Assembly: GCA_028285625.1 (NCBI GenBank)
Contig: JANQOX010000012.1
Coordinates: forward strand, 314,984 to 378,983
Reading direction: 5' to 3'
Source: Myxococcota bacterium
Lineage (GTDB): Bacteria > Myxococcota_A > UBA9160 > UBA6930
Length of the DNA: 64,000 nucleotides
A model generated the notes under the pieces. It did not search any database. It was not told the origin of the DNA and worked only from the letters and a program-made list of their open reading frames with translations. Positions within the stretch are counted from its first letter, which is position 1. The number at the start of each line of letters is the position of its first letter. Both the position numbers and the translations under genes were made by a program. Positions 17,957-26,555 of the stretch are shown here, one piece after another.

Positions 17957-20176
17957 ATGCGTTGGTGGCTGGTCTTGTTGCTCGCGTCGATCGCCGTGCC
18001 CGGCTGGGCCGATACCGCCCGGGCCGAAGCGCCGCGCGAGACCCGCGAGATCCTCGTGGAGGACGAGCGGCTGCGCCGTGCCGAGATCTTCGAAGACACC
18101 GCAGTCGAGACCGAGGTGATCGAGCAGCGCGAGATCGAGGCGCTCCCGGCCACCGACGCGGCCACCATCGTCGAGACCATGCCGGGCATCCGCACCCAGG
18201 CTCGGGTCCAGGGCGAGGATGCGGCGGTCTCGATCGAGGGCATGCCGCCCGAGTACACGAAGATCCAGGTGGACGGCCAGCGTTACTCGGGCGAGATCGG
18301 CGGTGTCGACGACCTGTCGGACGTGCCCACCCTGAACGCCCGCCGAATCGTGGTGCGCCGGGGCCCCCAGGCCCTGCGCGAGGGATCGGACGCGGCGGGC
18401 GGCGTGATCGACATCGAGTCACGCCGGGCGCCCGACGAGGGCTACGCCTCGCGCATCGAGGGCGGCGGAGGCAATGACGAGAAGTGGTACGGCGCCGCGC
18501 ATGGCGCCGGGCGGATCGGGCCGGTGGGCCTGACCGGCACCTACGTCCACGACCAGATCGCGGGCTTCTCACCGCCCGAGGGCAGCGGCAACGCGGGCGC
18601 GGACGGCGGCGACGGGGGCAACGGCGTGAACGCCGGGCTCACGGGCAAGGACTCGATCCGCCGCTCCAACGACGTCTACGGGACCGTGGTCTGGGACGCC
18701 CTGCCCACGCTCACGCTCGAGGGGCGAGGCGGTTTCCGCCACCAGCACGAGACCTTCGTGCCCGACGACGTTCCCGACTCGGATGCCGAGCGCGACATCT
18801 CGCGCTGGCTCGGCACGGTCGAGGCCACCTGGTGGCCGCTCGAGACCACCAGCGTCGGTACCGAGCTCACCTACTACACGCGTACCACCGACTCGCAGGT
18901 GGCCCGCATCTTCACCCTCGACGAGAGCGAGTGGAAGCTCGACGCCGCGGTCGACCACTTCTTCACCACCGGGCCCGTGACGCACGCGATCACCGCCGGC
19001 GCCGACCTGCGCTGGCCGTCGCTGGTGCTCGACGAGGCCGACCTGCCCCCGCTGCTGCTGGGCCTCGACATCTCGGCAGGCGACGTCGACGAGGACTTCC
19101 GGGAGTACGGCTTCTTCCTCGTCACCGAATCGAGCTGGTCCGACTGGGCCTCGGTGGAGCTGGGCCTCCGCTACCAGGGCCACAGCGAGTTCGACCCGGA
19201 GATCGTTCCCCAGGTGGCGCTGCTCGTGAAGCCGCACGCCTCGCTCAAGGTGCGCATCTCGTGGGGGCAGAACCACCGCAATCCCTCCCTGCGCGATCTC
19301 TATCAGCCCGAGACGCCGCAGTTCGGCGGCGCCTACTTCCTGGCGGGCAACCCGAACCTCGAGCCCGAGAGCTCCGAGGGCTGGCGCGCGGGCTTCGAGT
19401 GGCGCGCGGCCAGCTGGCTAAGCGTCTCGGCCACGGGGTTCCACAACGACATCGACGACAGCATCCGCTCGGTGCTCGACCGCGCCATCGGTGTGCCCAC
19501 GGGCGAGCTCGAAGAGGTGCAGGAGCCGCCGCCGGCCCGGCTGCTGGGCCTCAAGCGCATCTGCGAGGCCGTGGGCTTCATCTTCCCCGACTGCGCCGCC
19601 GTGGCGGGGCTCGGCGACACCGTCACGTCGCTCCGGCCCGGCGTGCGCTCGGCCAACCTGTTCCGCAAGGTGAACCTCGACTCGGTCCGCACCCGGGGCG
19701 TCGAGGCGCAGATCCGGCTGCAGCCCCACCGGCGCGTAATGCTGAACATCGCATACACGCTGCTGGACACCGAGGTGCGCGACTCGGATCGGCCCGACCT
19801 GACGGTGCTGCCGAACACGCCGAAGCACCAGTTCGACTGGCGCTTCATCTTCTCGGTGCCCGTCACCGAGACCGAGATCGCGTTCATCGGGCAGTGGCGC
19901 GACGAGACGGTGACCGAGACGAGCGGTACGGGCCTCCTTGGCTTCTCGAACCCCGCCGTGCTTTCGGACCCGTCGCTGATCCTGAGCACGCGGCTGACCC
20001 AGCCGATCACAGACCGCATCGAGGTCTTCTTCGATGCGAACAACCTGACCGACGAACGGGTGCGCGACTCCTACGTAATTCGCGGTCGCACGTTCTTCGT
20101 CGGCGTGCGCGTGCGGCTCGGCGTCGAAGCGCGCGAGGAGGTGCCTTCGTGGTGGCGCGATTCTACTTCCATCTGA
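17957..20176 (+). CDS. TonB-dependent outer-membrane receptor, probably for heme
   Basis: 739 aa. A signal peptide (MRWWLVLLLASIAVPGWA) is followed by a TonB-box-like ETREILVED stretch, a plug domain of about 110 residues (TIVETMPGIRTQARVQGEDA, VVRRGPQALREGSDAAGGVIDI), and a 22-strand-type barrel ending in the usual aromatic strand pattern. The NPNLEPE motif common to these receptors is at about residue 470. ATG 17957 is chosen because it begins the signal peptide; the open frame continues upstream to 17828 but that part overlaps the promoter and operator. It imports its ligand using TonB, ExbB and ExbD of this island. Heme is inferred from hemP and hmuTUV. Confidence 0.9.
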   Translation: MRWWLVLLLASIAVPGWADTARAEAPRETREILVEDERLRRAEIFEDTAVETEVIEQREIEALPATDAATIVETMPGIRTQARVQGEDAAVSIEGMPPEYTKIQVDGQRYSGEIGGVDDLSDVPTLNARRIVVRRGPQALREGSDAAGGVIDIESRRAPDEGYASRIEGGGGNDEKWYGAAHGAGRIGPVGLTGTYVHDQIAGFSPPEGSGNAGADGGDGGNGVNAGLTGKDSIRRSNDVYGTVVWDALPTLTLEGRGGFRHQHETFVPDDVPDSDAERDISRWLGTVEATWWPLETTSVGTELTYYTRTTDSQVARIFTLDESEWKLDAAVDHFFTTGPVTHAITAGADLRWPSLVLDEADLPPLLLGLDISAGDVDEDFREYGFFLVTESSWSDWASVELGLRYQGHSEFDPEIVPQVALLVKPHASLKVRISWGQNHRNPSLRDLYQPETPQFGGAYFLAGNPNLEPESSEGWRAGFEWRAASWLSVSATGFHNDIDDSIRSVLDRAIGVPTGELEEVQEPPPARLLGLKRICEAVGFIFPDCAAVAGLGDTVTSLRPGVRSANLFRKVNLDSVRTRGVEAQIRLQPHRRVMLNIAYTLLDTEVRDSDRPDLTVLPNTPKHQFDWRFIFSVPVTETEIAFIGQWRDETVTETSGTGLLGFSNPAVLSDPSLILSTRLTQPITDRIEVFFDANNLTDERVRDSYVIRGRTFFVGVRVRLGVEAREEVPSWWRDSTSI

Positions 20177-21066
20177 CGCTCGTACTGCTGCTGCTCTCGC
20201 CTGCCGCCGTACCCTCGGGTGCGCTCATCGAGGTGCTGGTGCAGCCCGGGCCTGCCGGGGAGGACTCGGCACCCTACGCCTTCATCCCCACGTTGAAACG
20301 CGGCAACCGCGAGACGCTCTACACCTTCCAGGCCTTCGACGGCGGGACGAACCACAGCTTCGAGACGTACATCAAGTTTCCGATGCCCGCGGCACCCGCC
20401 AACCACCGCGTGGACTACGCCTACATCTGGGTCTACTACGACTTCAACGTGGAGGGCTTCGGCGAGTCGGGCACCGAGCCGGCCGAGATGCGCTGCCACG
20501 AGGTGCTGGGCAACTGGACCGAGGCCGACCTCACCTGGCTGAACCGCCCCCCGATCTCCGCGCCCTTCGACGTCTGGGACGGCATCGGCGGCTTCCAGCT
20601 CCTCTTCTGTGATGCGCGCGACCTCGTGCAGGGCTGGATCGACGGCAGCCGGCCGAACCGCGGCATCGCGCTCACGAACCCCACCTCGCGCAGCATCGGC
20701 ATACACTCGTTCGAGTCCACCACCGCCGGGAGCGCGCACTTCCAGCCGTCGCTGCTGATCGGCTTCGAGCCCATCGACGGCGACGACTTCGACGCGGACG
20801 GCGTCTCGGACGACGTGGACAACTGCCCGCTCGACCCGAACGCGCTGCAGGACGACTTCGACTCGGACGGCGTGGGCGACGTCTGCGACAACTGCCCCAC
20901 GGCATTCAACCCCGACCAGGCGGATGGCAACGGCGACGGGATCGGCGACATCTGCGCACCGGTCGCGCCCACGGGCCTTCGGTGCGGTCTGCTGGGGATC
21001 GAGCCGTTTGCGGCGCTCGGCTTGGTGGTCGGAGCGCGCCGGCTCCGCCGCAGGGCCCAGAGATGA
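20149..21066 (+). CDS. Secreted DNRLRE-like protein with thrombospondin type-3 repeats
   Basis: 305 aa; GTG 20149 has AGGAGG seven bases upstream and overlaps the receptor's end by 28 bp. After a signal peptide (FYFHLTLVLLLLSPAAVPSGA) comes a beta-rich domain of about 170 residues resembling DNRLRE-type modules (LGNWTEADLTWLNRPP, LVQGWIDGSRPNRGIALTN). Next are two or three acidic calcium-binding repeats of the type DADGVSDDVDNCP and DSDGVGDVCDNCP. The tail is C-G-L-L-G followed by a hydrophobic helix and an Arg cluster (RRLRRR), a tripartite layout like Myxo- or PEP-type sorting signals. Its place between a TonB receptor and hemP suggests a surface accessory to heme capture; this is inference. 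Confidence 0.78.
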   Translation: MVARFYFHLTLVLLLLSPAAVPSGALIEVLVQPGPAGEDSAPYAFIPTLKRGNRETLYTFQAFDGGTNHSFETYIKFPMPAAPANHRVDYAYIWVYYDFNVEGFGESGTEPAEMRCHEVLGNWTEADLTWLNRPPISAPFDVWDGIGGFQLLFCDARDLVQGWIDGSRPNRGIALTNPTSRSIGIHSFESTTAGSAHFQPSLLIGFEPIDGDDFDADGVSDDVDNCPLDPNALQDDFDSDGVGDVCDNCPTAFNPDQADGNGDGIGDICAPVAPTGLRCGLLGIEPFAALGLVVGARRLRRRAQR

Positions 21067-21293
21067 GCGTCCGCGAGCGATGCGGGCACGAGGACACCGG
21101 GGTGGAAGCCGCCCCCGCGACGGAGGTGGAGCAAGTGGAAGCGAAAGCGAAGAGCTCCGAGAAGGGCAAGGCCACGGCGACGGTCGACTCGGGCGAGCTG
21201 CTCGGCTCGGCAGGTCTGCTGCGCATCGAGCACCGCGGCGAGCTCTACACGCTGCGCATCACGCGCAACGACCGGCTCATCCTCACGAAGTAG
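21063..21293 (+). CDS. hemP: Hemin uptake protein HemP
   Basis: 76 aa. The C-terminal 30 residues carry the HemP signature: GLLRIEHRGELYTLRITRND then LILTK at the very end. The N-terminal part is charged, low-complexity linker. The start ATG 21063 overlaps the previous stop by 4 bp (ATGA). HemP is found next to heme receptors and transporters and has been described as a regulator or activator of heme uptake in some Proteobacteria. This gene gives the strongest evidence that the island handles heme rather than a siderophore. Confidence 0.88.
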   Translation: MSVRERCGHEDTGVEAAPATEVEQVEAKAKSSEKGKATATVDSGELLGSAGLLRIEHRGELYTLRITRNDRLILTK

Positions 21294-21302
21294 CGCGGCC
21301 GC

Positions 21303-22001
21303 ATGGACGTGCGCGATCGACTGGCGCCGTGGCTCCTGCCGGCGGCACTGCTGCACGCGATCGGCCTCTGGCTGGCGATCGCGTGGTCGCCCGGCCTGCG
21401 TCCCGACGTGCCCCTGCGCGCGCCCGTCGAGGTCGAGATCCTGCCCGCGCCGGCACCGCCGGCTCCCATCGCGCCCGAGCCCGTCCAGCCCCCGAAGTCG
21501 CCTCCCAAGGTCGAGCCCGCGCCGGTCCGGCCGCCCGACCCGCCGCCCGAGCCCGTGCGCAGCGAGCCGCGACCCGACCCCGTACCCGCTCCGGCCGAGC
21601 CCGTGGAGGCGCCCCCGGTCGCCGAGGCCGCACCCGTCGAGACCGCGGCGGTGGCGCCGATCGCCGACCCGGTGAGCGAGCCTGCACCCACGCCGCCCGC
21701 GCCGCGGCCCGGCCCCACGCCCGACGAGCTCGCCCTCTACGAAGAGGAGCTGCTCCGACGCATCGCCGCCATGCGGCAGTACCCGGCGATGGCGCGACGG
21801 CGCGGCATCGAGGGCGTGGTCACCATCGAGCTCGCGATCGCGGCCGACGGCACGGTCCGTCACCTCGAGATCGGTCGTGGTGGCCCCCGCATCCTGCACC
21901 GCGCCACGCGCGACGCCGTCGAGCGCGCCGCGCCCTTCCCGCCTCCGCCGGCCGAGTTGGGCACCCTGCGCATCCCCATCCGCTACCGCCTCGAGGACTG
22001 A
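21303..22001 (+). CDS. tonB: Energy-transducing protein TonB
   Basis: 232 aa. It has one N-terminal membrane anchor (LLPAALLHAIGLWLAIAW), then about 110 residues of Pro/Glu/Ala-rich spacer crossing the periplasm, and a C-terminal TonB domain with RQYPAMARRRGIEGVVTIELAIAADG-type strands (quoted in parts: YPAMARRRGIEG, then VVTIELAIAADG) and a closing IPIRYRLED. It couples ExbB-ExbD to the outer-membrane receptor. It is the last gene of the plus arm, 9 bp after hemP. Its stop lies 18 bp from the convergent tatC stop. Confidence 0.95.
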   Translation: MDVRDRLAPWLLPAALLHAIGLWLAIAWSPGLRPDVPLRAPVEVEILPAPAPPAPIAPEPVQPPKSPPKVEPAPVRPPDPPPEPVRSEPRPDPVPAPAEPVEAPPVAEAAPVETAAVAPIADPVSEPAPTPPAPRPGPTPDELALYEEELLRRIAAMRQYPAMARRRGIEGVVTIELAIAADGTVRHLEIGRGGPRILHRATRDAVERAAPFPPPPAELGTLRIPIRYRLED

Positions 22002-22019
22002 GCGGATCGGGTCCTGGGC

Positions 22020-22751
22020 TCAGCTGGCTTCGTCGCGCTTGGGCGTGAACAGGTAGGCAACGCCCACACCCACCAGGTAGAGCAGCACGAGCGGGCCGGC
22101 GAGTAGCACCTGGCTCACGACGTCGGGCGGTGTGAGCACCGCCGCGAGCACGAACGAGCCCAGCACGGCGTACTTGGCGCCGCCCAGCAGCTGGCGCGGG
22201 GTGGTGATGCCCGCGAGCGACAAGAAGAACACGACGACCGGCAGCTCGAAGCCGGTGCCGAAGGCCAGGAACAGCCGCGTCGTCAGGGCAAAGACCTCGC
22301 GCATGGTCCACGCCGACTCGACGAACTCGCTGCTGAAGCCCGCGAAGAATTCGTACACCAGCGGAAAGACCACGATGTAGCCGAACACCGCGCCGCCCCC
22401 GAACAGCAGCGTCGAAGCGATCACGAAGGGGATCGCCACCTTGCGCTCACCCGGGTACAGGCCCGGCGCCACGAACGCCCAGATCTGCCAGAAGATGACC
22501 GGCAGCGCGAGCACGAAGCCCGCGAGCAGCGCGCTCTTCAGGTAGGTGAAGAAGATCTCGGTCGGCGCGATGGCCTGCAGCGTGCCCTGCTCGCCGAGCG
22601 CCTGGGTCGCCGGCCGCAGCAGGTAGCCGAAGATCTCCTCCTTGAAGGCCCACGCCGCCACGGTGCCGAGCAGCACGGCCACGAGGATCTTGAAGATCCG
22701 CGAGCGCAGCTCCGCCAGATGTGCGGTGAGGGGGAGCGCCTGGTCCTGCAT
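22020..22751 (-). CDS. tatC: Sec-independent translocase protein TatC
   Basis: 243 aa with six membrane helices. The N-terminal LPLTAHLAELRSRIFKILVAV matches the family's HLxELRxR signature, which with FVAPGLYPGERKVAIPF and ALTTRLFLAFGTGFELPVV forms the twin-arginine signal-binding face. It acts with TatA to export folded proteins. It starts 13 bp after the tatA stop. C-terminal LFTPKRDEAS is short and cytoplasmic. Confidence 0.96.
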   Translation of the reverse strand: MQDQALPLTAHLAELRSRIFKILVAVLLGTVAAWAFKEEIFGYLLRPATQALGEQGTLQAIAPTEIFFTYLKSALLAGFVLALPVIFWQIWAFVAPGLYPGERKVAIPFVIASTLLFGGGAVFGYIVVFPLVYEFFAGFSSEFVESAWTMREVFALTTRLFLAFGTGFELPVVVFFLSLAGITTPRQLLGGAKYAVLGSFVLAAVLTPPDVVSQVLLAGPLVLLYLVGVGVAYLFTPKRDEAS

Positions 22752-22764
22752 CGTGGCGTGGCGC

Positions 22765-23157
22765 TCAGCCCTCGGGCGGTTTCGGAGGCGGTGTCGCCTC
22801 GGGCTCTTCGGGCGCGTCTGCGGGTCGCGCTGCTTCGGTCCCGCCCACGGGTGGCACCGCGTCCGGCGCGCTCACGGCCCGGGGCTCGGGCGCCGGCGCC
22901 GCTTCGGGCTTGGATGCAGGCGGAGGCTGGGTCAGCGCCTGGCGCGCGTCCTGGACCTCGCGCTTCACCTCCTCGAACGGCTCCCGCGCGTCCTTGGTGG
23001 CGTCCATCACCGAACTGCGCAGATCGGCCGACGCGCGGCGAAACTCGGCCAGGCCGCGGCCCAACGATCGCGCCAGCTCCGGCAGCCGCGCAGGCCCGAA
23101 GATGAGCAGCGCGACCACCATGATGACGATCAGCTCCGGGAGTCCGATGCCGAACAC
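22765..23157 (-). CDS. tatA: Twin-arginine translocase TatA/TatB family subunit
   Basis: 130 aa; start GTG 23157. A short N-terminal helix (FGIGLPELIVIMVVALLIFGP) has the family's FG/P ending and is followed by an amphipathic helix (ARLPELARSLGRGLAEFRRA). The rest is a coiled segment and a 60-residue Pro/Ala/Glu-rich tail. Length and a charged coiled region fit TatB as well as TatA; with only one such gene beside tatC it may serve both roles. The gene is the first of a tat operon, about 120 bp downstream of the PilZ gene's end on the same strand. Confidence 0.9.
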   Translation of the reverse strand: MFGIGLPELIVIMVVALLIFGPARLPELARSLGRGLAEFRRASADLRSSVMDATKDAREPFEEVKREVQDARQALTQPPPASKPEAAPAPEPRAVSAPDAVPPVGGTEAARPADAPEEPEATPPPKPPEG

Positions 23158-23282
23158 GACGTGGACGTTAGCGGTTGCCGACGGACGCGCGCGGGAGGGA
23201 CCGGGCCCTCGGGAATCCCGGTGCGGGCGGCACGCCGGGTACGCCCGGGAGCCCCACGCCGGCGCGCGGCACCAGGGGCCGC

Positions 23283-23678
23283 CTACGCAACCTCCACCTG
23301 GTGGGGGCGCCGCACGTACTGGATGCGCATCGGCGCGTCTGCACGCGAGGCGAGCTGGGCCAGGCCCATCCAGTGGCTGCCGTCCTCATCGCGGCGGGTC
23401 CACGCGACCCGGGCCAGCGCCGCGGGCTGCGGTTCGCCGTCCACGCCGCGCACCACGAGTCGCAGCAGCGAGCCTACCGGCTCGGGCTGCTCCGTTCGCA
23501 GGCAGAGCCCCGACCTGGAGATGTCGCGGGTAAAGCCCACGCGCTGGCGCTGGTCGGCGCACACGCGCGGGAACCGGCAGAACTCCACCCGTCGAACCAG
23601 CGGCTCGCGCTGCTCGCGCCGCTTGGCGTTCGGGTCGGAAAACGCGTGCAGGGGCACCCGGACCTTCACGACACCCAT
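23283..23678 (-). CDS. PilZ-domain protein
   Basis: 131 aa. It has the features of a PilZ domain, the c-di-GMP receptor fold: basic RREQREPLVRR near the start, GFTRDISRSGLCL as the D/NxSxxG motif, and AALARVAWTRRDEDGSHWMGLAQL. In classic PilZ, an RxxxR plus the DxSxxG bind the dinucleotide; both can be matched here. The ATG shares a base with the stop of the HD-GYP regulator (TGATG), so the two are co-translated. It probably senses the c-di-GMP that the partner hydrolyses. Confidence 0.8.
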   Translation of the reverse strand: MGVVKVRVPLHAFSDPNAKRREQREPLVRRVEFCRFPRVCADQRQRVGFTRDISRSGLCLRTEQPEPVGSLLRLVVRGVDGEPQPAALARVAWTRRDEDGSHWMGLAQLASRADAPMRIQYVRRPHQVEVA

Positions 23679-24847
23679 CAGGCCGCCGCTCCGGTCTGGG
23701 ACTGCGCGAGGCCGCCCACGGTGTCGGCCAGCAGCTCGAGGTCGCTCTCGGCATCGATCAGGACGACCAGCTCCTTCACCAGCGCCGGGTCGAACTGGAC
23801 CCCGGCGAAGCGGTCGAGCTCCTTGCGGATGACGTCGGGCGCGAGCGCGCGCCGGTAGGGCCGATCGCAACTCATGGCGTCGTAGGCGTCGGCGAGCCCC
23901 ACGAGTCGGGCGATCATCGGGATCTGCTCCCCGAACAGCCCGTCACCGTAGCCTCGCCCGTCCCACCACTCGTGGTGGTGCCGGATGGCTGCCGTCACGT
24001 CGGTGGGCAGGCCCAGCGGCTCCACCAGCCGCGCGCCGATCTCGGGGTGGCGCTCGATCAGCGCCCGCTCCTTCGGCGCGAGCCCCGACGGACGGACCAG
24101 CAGGTCGGTGGGCACGCCGATCTTGCCGATGTCATGCAGGAACCCCGCGAGCCGCACGCGTCCCTGCTCTTCGGCAGTCATGCCGATGCGCTCGGCCAGC
24201 AACCCGGCGTAGTAGGCGGTACGGCGCGCGTGGCCGCGCATGAAGTCGCTCTGGCTCTCGACGGTGTCGGCCAGGACCTCGAGGAACGACAGCGTACGCT
24301 GCAGCGCGCCATCGTCCTGCGCGCCTGCGGCCCGGTACTCCGAGACCAGCTCGCCCACCTGGCTCGACAGGCGCGCGTCCTGGCCCGCCTGCTCGAGGAC
24401 GCGCTGGGCCTGGTCGTCGAAGCCCACCACCTCGCCCAGCGACTGCAGAAAGCCGGTCAGCCGAGTGCGTCCGCGCTTGCGTTCGAGCGCGCGGAAGACC
24501 GAGGCGCTCACCTGCACCACGTCGAACGGCTTCTGCAGGTAGTCGGCGATGCCGAAGCGCACCGCTTCGGCCGCGTTCTCGAGCGTGCCATAGCCGGTGA
24601 TGACGATGATCTCGACGTGCGGAAACTCGCGGCGCACCGTGCGCATGAGCTCTTCGCCCTGCACGCCCGGCATGTTGAGGTCGAGCGTGACCAGATCGAT
24701 GTCCTGGCTGCGCAGCATCTCGAGGGCCTCGCTGCCGTCGCTCGCCATCAGGACCCGGTGCCCCGGGTCGAGGATCATGCGCAGCGACTCGCGGGGTCCC
24801 CGCTCGTCGTCCACGATCAACACCGTCGCCTGGTCCCGTCGGATCAT
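23678..24847 (-). CDS. Response regulator with HD-GYP phosphodiesterase domain
   Basis: 389 aa. The receiver domain occupies 1-125 with acidic pair DD at 13-14, phosphoacceptor D56 in TLDLNMPG, T84 and K107 in QKPFD. After a linker of about 65 residues comes an HD-GYP domain: HARRTAYYAG at about 206, H238-D239 in FLHDIGKIG, ERHPEIGARL, the HHHEWWDGRGYG motif and RPYRRAL. These domains hydrolyse c-di-GMP. The start ATG 24847 is preceded by GAGGTGAGA. It is upstream of and coupled with the PilZ gene; the kinase that phosphorylates it is not obvious locally. Confidence 0.93.
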   Translation of the reverse strand: MIRRDQATVLIVDDERGPRESLRMILDPGHRVLMASDGSEALEMLRSQDIDLVTLDLNMPGVQGEELMRTVRREFPHVEIIVITGYGTLENAAEAVRFGIADYLQKPFDVVQVSASVFRALERKRGRTRLTGFLQSLGEVVGFDDQAQRVLEQAGQDARLSSQVGELVSEYRAAGAQDDGALQRTLSFLEVLADTVESQSDFMRGHARRTAYYAGLLAERIGMTAEEQGRVRLAGFLHDIGKIGVPTDLLVRPSGLAPKERALIERHPEIGARLVEPLGLPTDVTAAIRHHHEWWDGRGYGDGLFGEQIPMIARLVGLADAYDAMSCDRPYRRALAPDVIRKELDRFAGVQFDPALVKELVVLIDAESDLELLADTVGGLAQSQTGAAA

Positions 24848-25166
24848 TCTCACCTCGCGTTCTCGGTCTCGTTCCCGCTGCCTGGCCCGCGCCGGGCTTG
24901 CGATGGCCCTTCCCAGTACAAGCGCCGTGCCAACCCCGCTCCCGCCCGCACCGTGCGCGCCAAGTGACGGCAATCACACGACTTTCGGGCCTCCGGGGGG
25001 GTCGGCAAAGGGCCGGCGCTTCGCCGCAGGTCCGTACCAACTGGAACGCCCCTGCGGCGCCCCCGGCCCGAAGTGATTGAAATCGCAACGGAAAGTCCGG
25101 ATCGTACGGATCGGAACACCCGTCCGGCCGATCAAGTGCGGCAGCGGACGGGTCGATGCAGCGGCG
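24848..25166. other. 319-bp divergent intergenic region
   Basis: Lies between the HD-GYP regulator and the DUF4124/retropepsin gene, so it should carry promoters for both. I see a direct repeat CGGATCG-TA-CGGATCG at 25098-25113 and a relatively AT-rich stretch near 25073-25090, but no clear -35/-10 pair, no structured RNA and no small gene I can support. Confidence 0.5.
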
Positions 25167-26012
25167 ATGAGGCCGGGGTGGATCTTCGCCGCAGCCCTCT
25201 TGGGGTTTGCCCTGCTTCCGCTCGCCGCGGGGGCGCAGGTCTACCAGTGGACCGACGCCACGGGCGGGGTCCACTTCACCAGCCGCCTCTCCGAGGTGCC
25301 CCCGGCCCAGCGAGACGAGGCCGAGCAGGCGGCCCGCGCTCCGAGCCGGGTGCAGACGTTCGCGTCCCCGGCGCCCAGCTCTTCGTCGCGGTCCTCGCAC
25401 GCGCGCACCCGGGGGCGCGCGACCGAGCACCGCATTCCGTTCGTGCGACGCGGCAGCATGGCGATCGTGCACGTGCGCCTGAACGACCGGGTGACCGCGC
25501 CCTTCGTGGTGGATACGGGCGCCTCCGACATCGCGATTCCGGCCGGTGTCGCCGATGCCGCGGGCATCGTGGTGGGCGCGCGCACGCCGCGCCAGACCTA
25601 CCTCACGGCCAATGGGCCGGTGTCGAGCCCGGTCGTGACGCTCGACGCGATCGAAGTCGGCGACGTCCGGCTCTCGGGCGTTCGCGCCCACGTCGCGTCG
25701 GAGATGCAGATCGGTCTGCTCGGCGGGAGCTTCTTCAACAACTTCACGTTCCAGATCGATCCGGCTGCGAACGTGATCGCATTGTTTCCGAACGATCGCG
25801 TTCGGCAGGGCCAGACCGAGCAGCAGTGGCGGAACCGATTCGCCGTGGTCCACCAACGCATCGAAACGCTCGACCGCTACCTCGAGAACCACTTCACCAA
25901 CGAGGCGCGCGTGGCCGAGCTCGAACGCAACCGGCGCCGGCTGGCCAGCGACCTGCAAGAGCTCGAGGCCGAGGCCGACGCGGCCGACGTGCCGCACGGG
26001 TGGCGGCAGTGA
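25167..26012 (+). CDS. DUF4124 and retropepsin-like aspartyl protease protein
   Basis: 281 aa. A signal peptide (WIFAAALLGFALLPLAAGA) is followed by a DUF4124 module (VYQWTDATGGVHFTSRL) and a Ser/Arg-rich linker. A retroviral-type aspartic protease domain follows, with FVVDTGASDIAIP (catalytic D116) and a flap-like segment. The C-terminal 60 residues form a coiled coil (QQWRNRF...ELERNRRRLASDLQELEAE). As in other bacterial members the active form would be a homodimer in the periplasm; its substrate is unknown. ATG 25167 begins the signal peptide. The stop overlaps the next gene by 4 bp. Confidence 0.82.
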   Translation: MRPGWIFAAALLGFALLPLAAGAQVYQWTDATGGVHFTSRLSEVPPAQRDEAEQAARAPSRVQTFASPAPSSSSRSSHARTRGRATEHRIPFVRRGSMAIVHVRLNDRVTAPFVVDTGASDIAIPAGVADAAGIVVGARTPRQTYLTANGPVSSPVVTLDAIEVGDVRLSGVRAHVASEMQIGLLGGSFFNNFTFQIDPAANVIALFPNDRVRQGQTEQQWRNRFAVVHQRIETLDRYLENHFTNEARVAELERNRRRLASDLQELEAEADAADVPHGWRQ

Positions 26013-26536
26013 GAGGGGCCATCTGGGCTGCGTGGCTCGCAGGGGCGCTTCTGGTGGCGGCGCCGGCCGCAGGCGAGATGTACCGCTGCAAGGGCCGGGA
26101 TGGGCGCACCCTCTACACCAGCGACAAGAGTCAGTGTCCCGGGGCCGAGCGTCACGAGCCGACCGGGCTGGTGCATAGCGTCCCCACGCGACCGGGGGGC
26201 GTGCGACCGAAGACCCGACCCGCGGCCTCGTACGACGCAGACGCCATCCAGGCGGCCACCTGGGGCCGCAAGAAGCGCAAGGCCCAGGAAGACCTGGCCG
26301 CGGCCTCCCAGCGCTTGCCCACCGTGCTGCGCGCCGTCAACTGGTGCAACCGCGGCCTGGACCTCTACGTCGAGGACGACCTGGGCATCCGCAAGAACTA
26401 CGAGTGCTCCGATGTTCGACGCGAGGCCCGCGACCTCGAAGCCGCCGCCAAGCAGCTCGACGCCTACCTGAACCAGGGCGGCCTCGAAGAGGAGTGCCGC
26501 CGCGCAGGCTGCCTGCCCGGCTGGATCCGCGACTAG
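26009..26536 (+). CDS. DUF4124-containing exported protein
   Basis: 175 aa; GTG 26009 overlaps the previous stop (GTGA). A signal peptide (AIWAAWLAGALLVAAPAAG) precedes a DUF4124 module with MYRCKGRDGRTLYTSD. The rest is mostly helical and charged, with cysteines at several points (YRC, QCPG, NWC, YECSD, EECRRAGC) that could form disulfides. It is coupled with the retropepsin-like gene, so it may be a partner or target of that protease. Function is not known. Confidence 0.75.
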   Translation: MRGAIWAAWLAGALLVAAPAAGEMYRCKGRDGRTLYTSDKSQCPGAERHEPTGLVHSVPTRPGGVRPKTRPAASYDADAIQAATWGRKKRKAQEDLAAASQRLPTVLRAVNWCNRGLDLYVEDDLGIRKNYECSDVRREARDLEAAAKQLDAYLNQGGLEEECRRAGCLPGWIRD

Positions 26537-26555
26537 CCCGGCCTGCCTTCTCTTT

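Noticed and set aside
18484..20148. Open frame running through the TonB receptor gene into the TSP3 protein
   Set aside because: The part before 20149 is an Arg/Pro-rich shadow of the receptor; only the 305 codons from GTG 20149 have a signal peptide and domain character.
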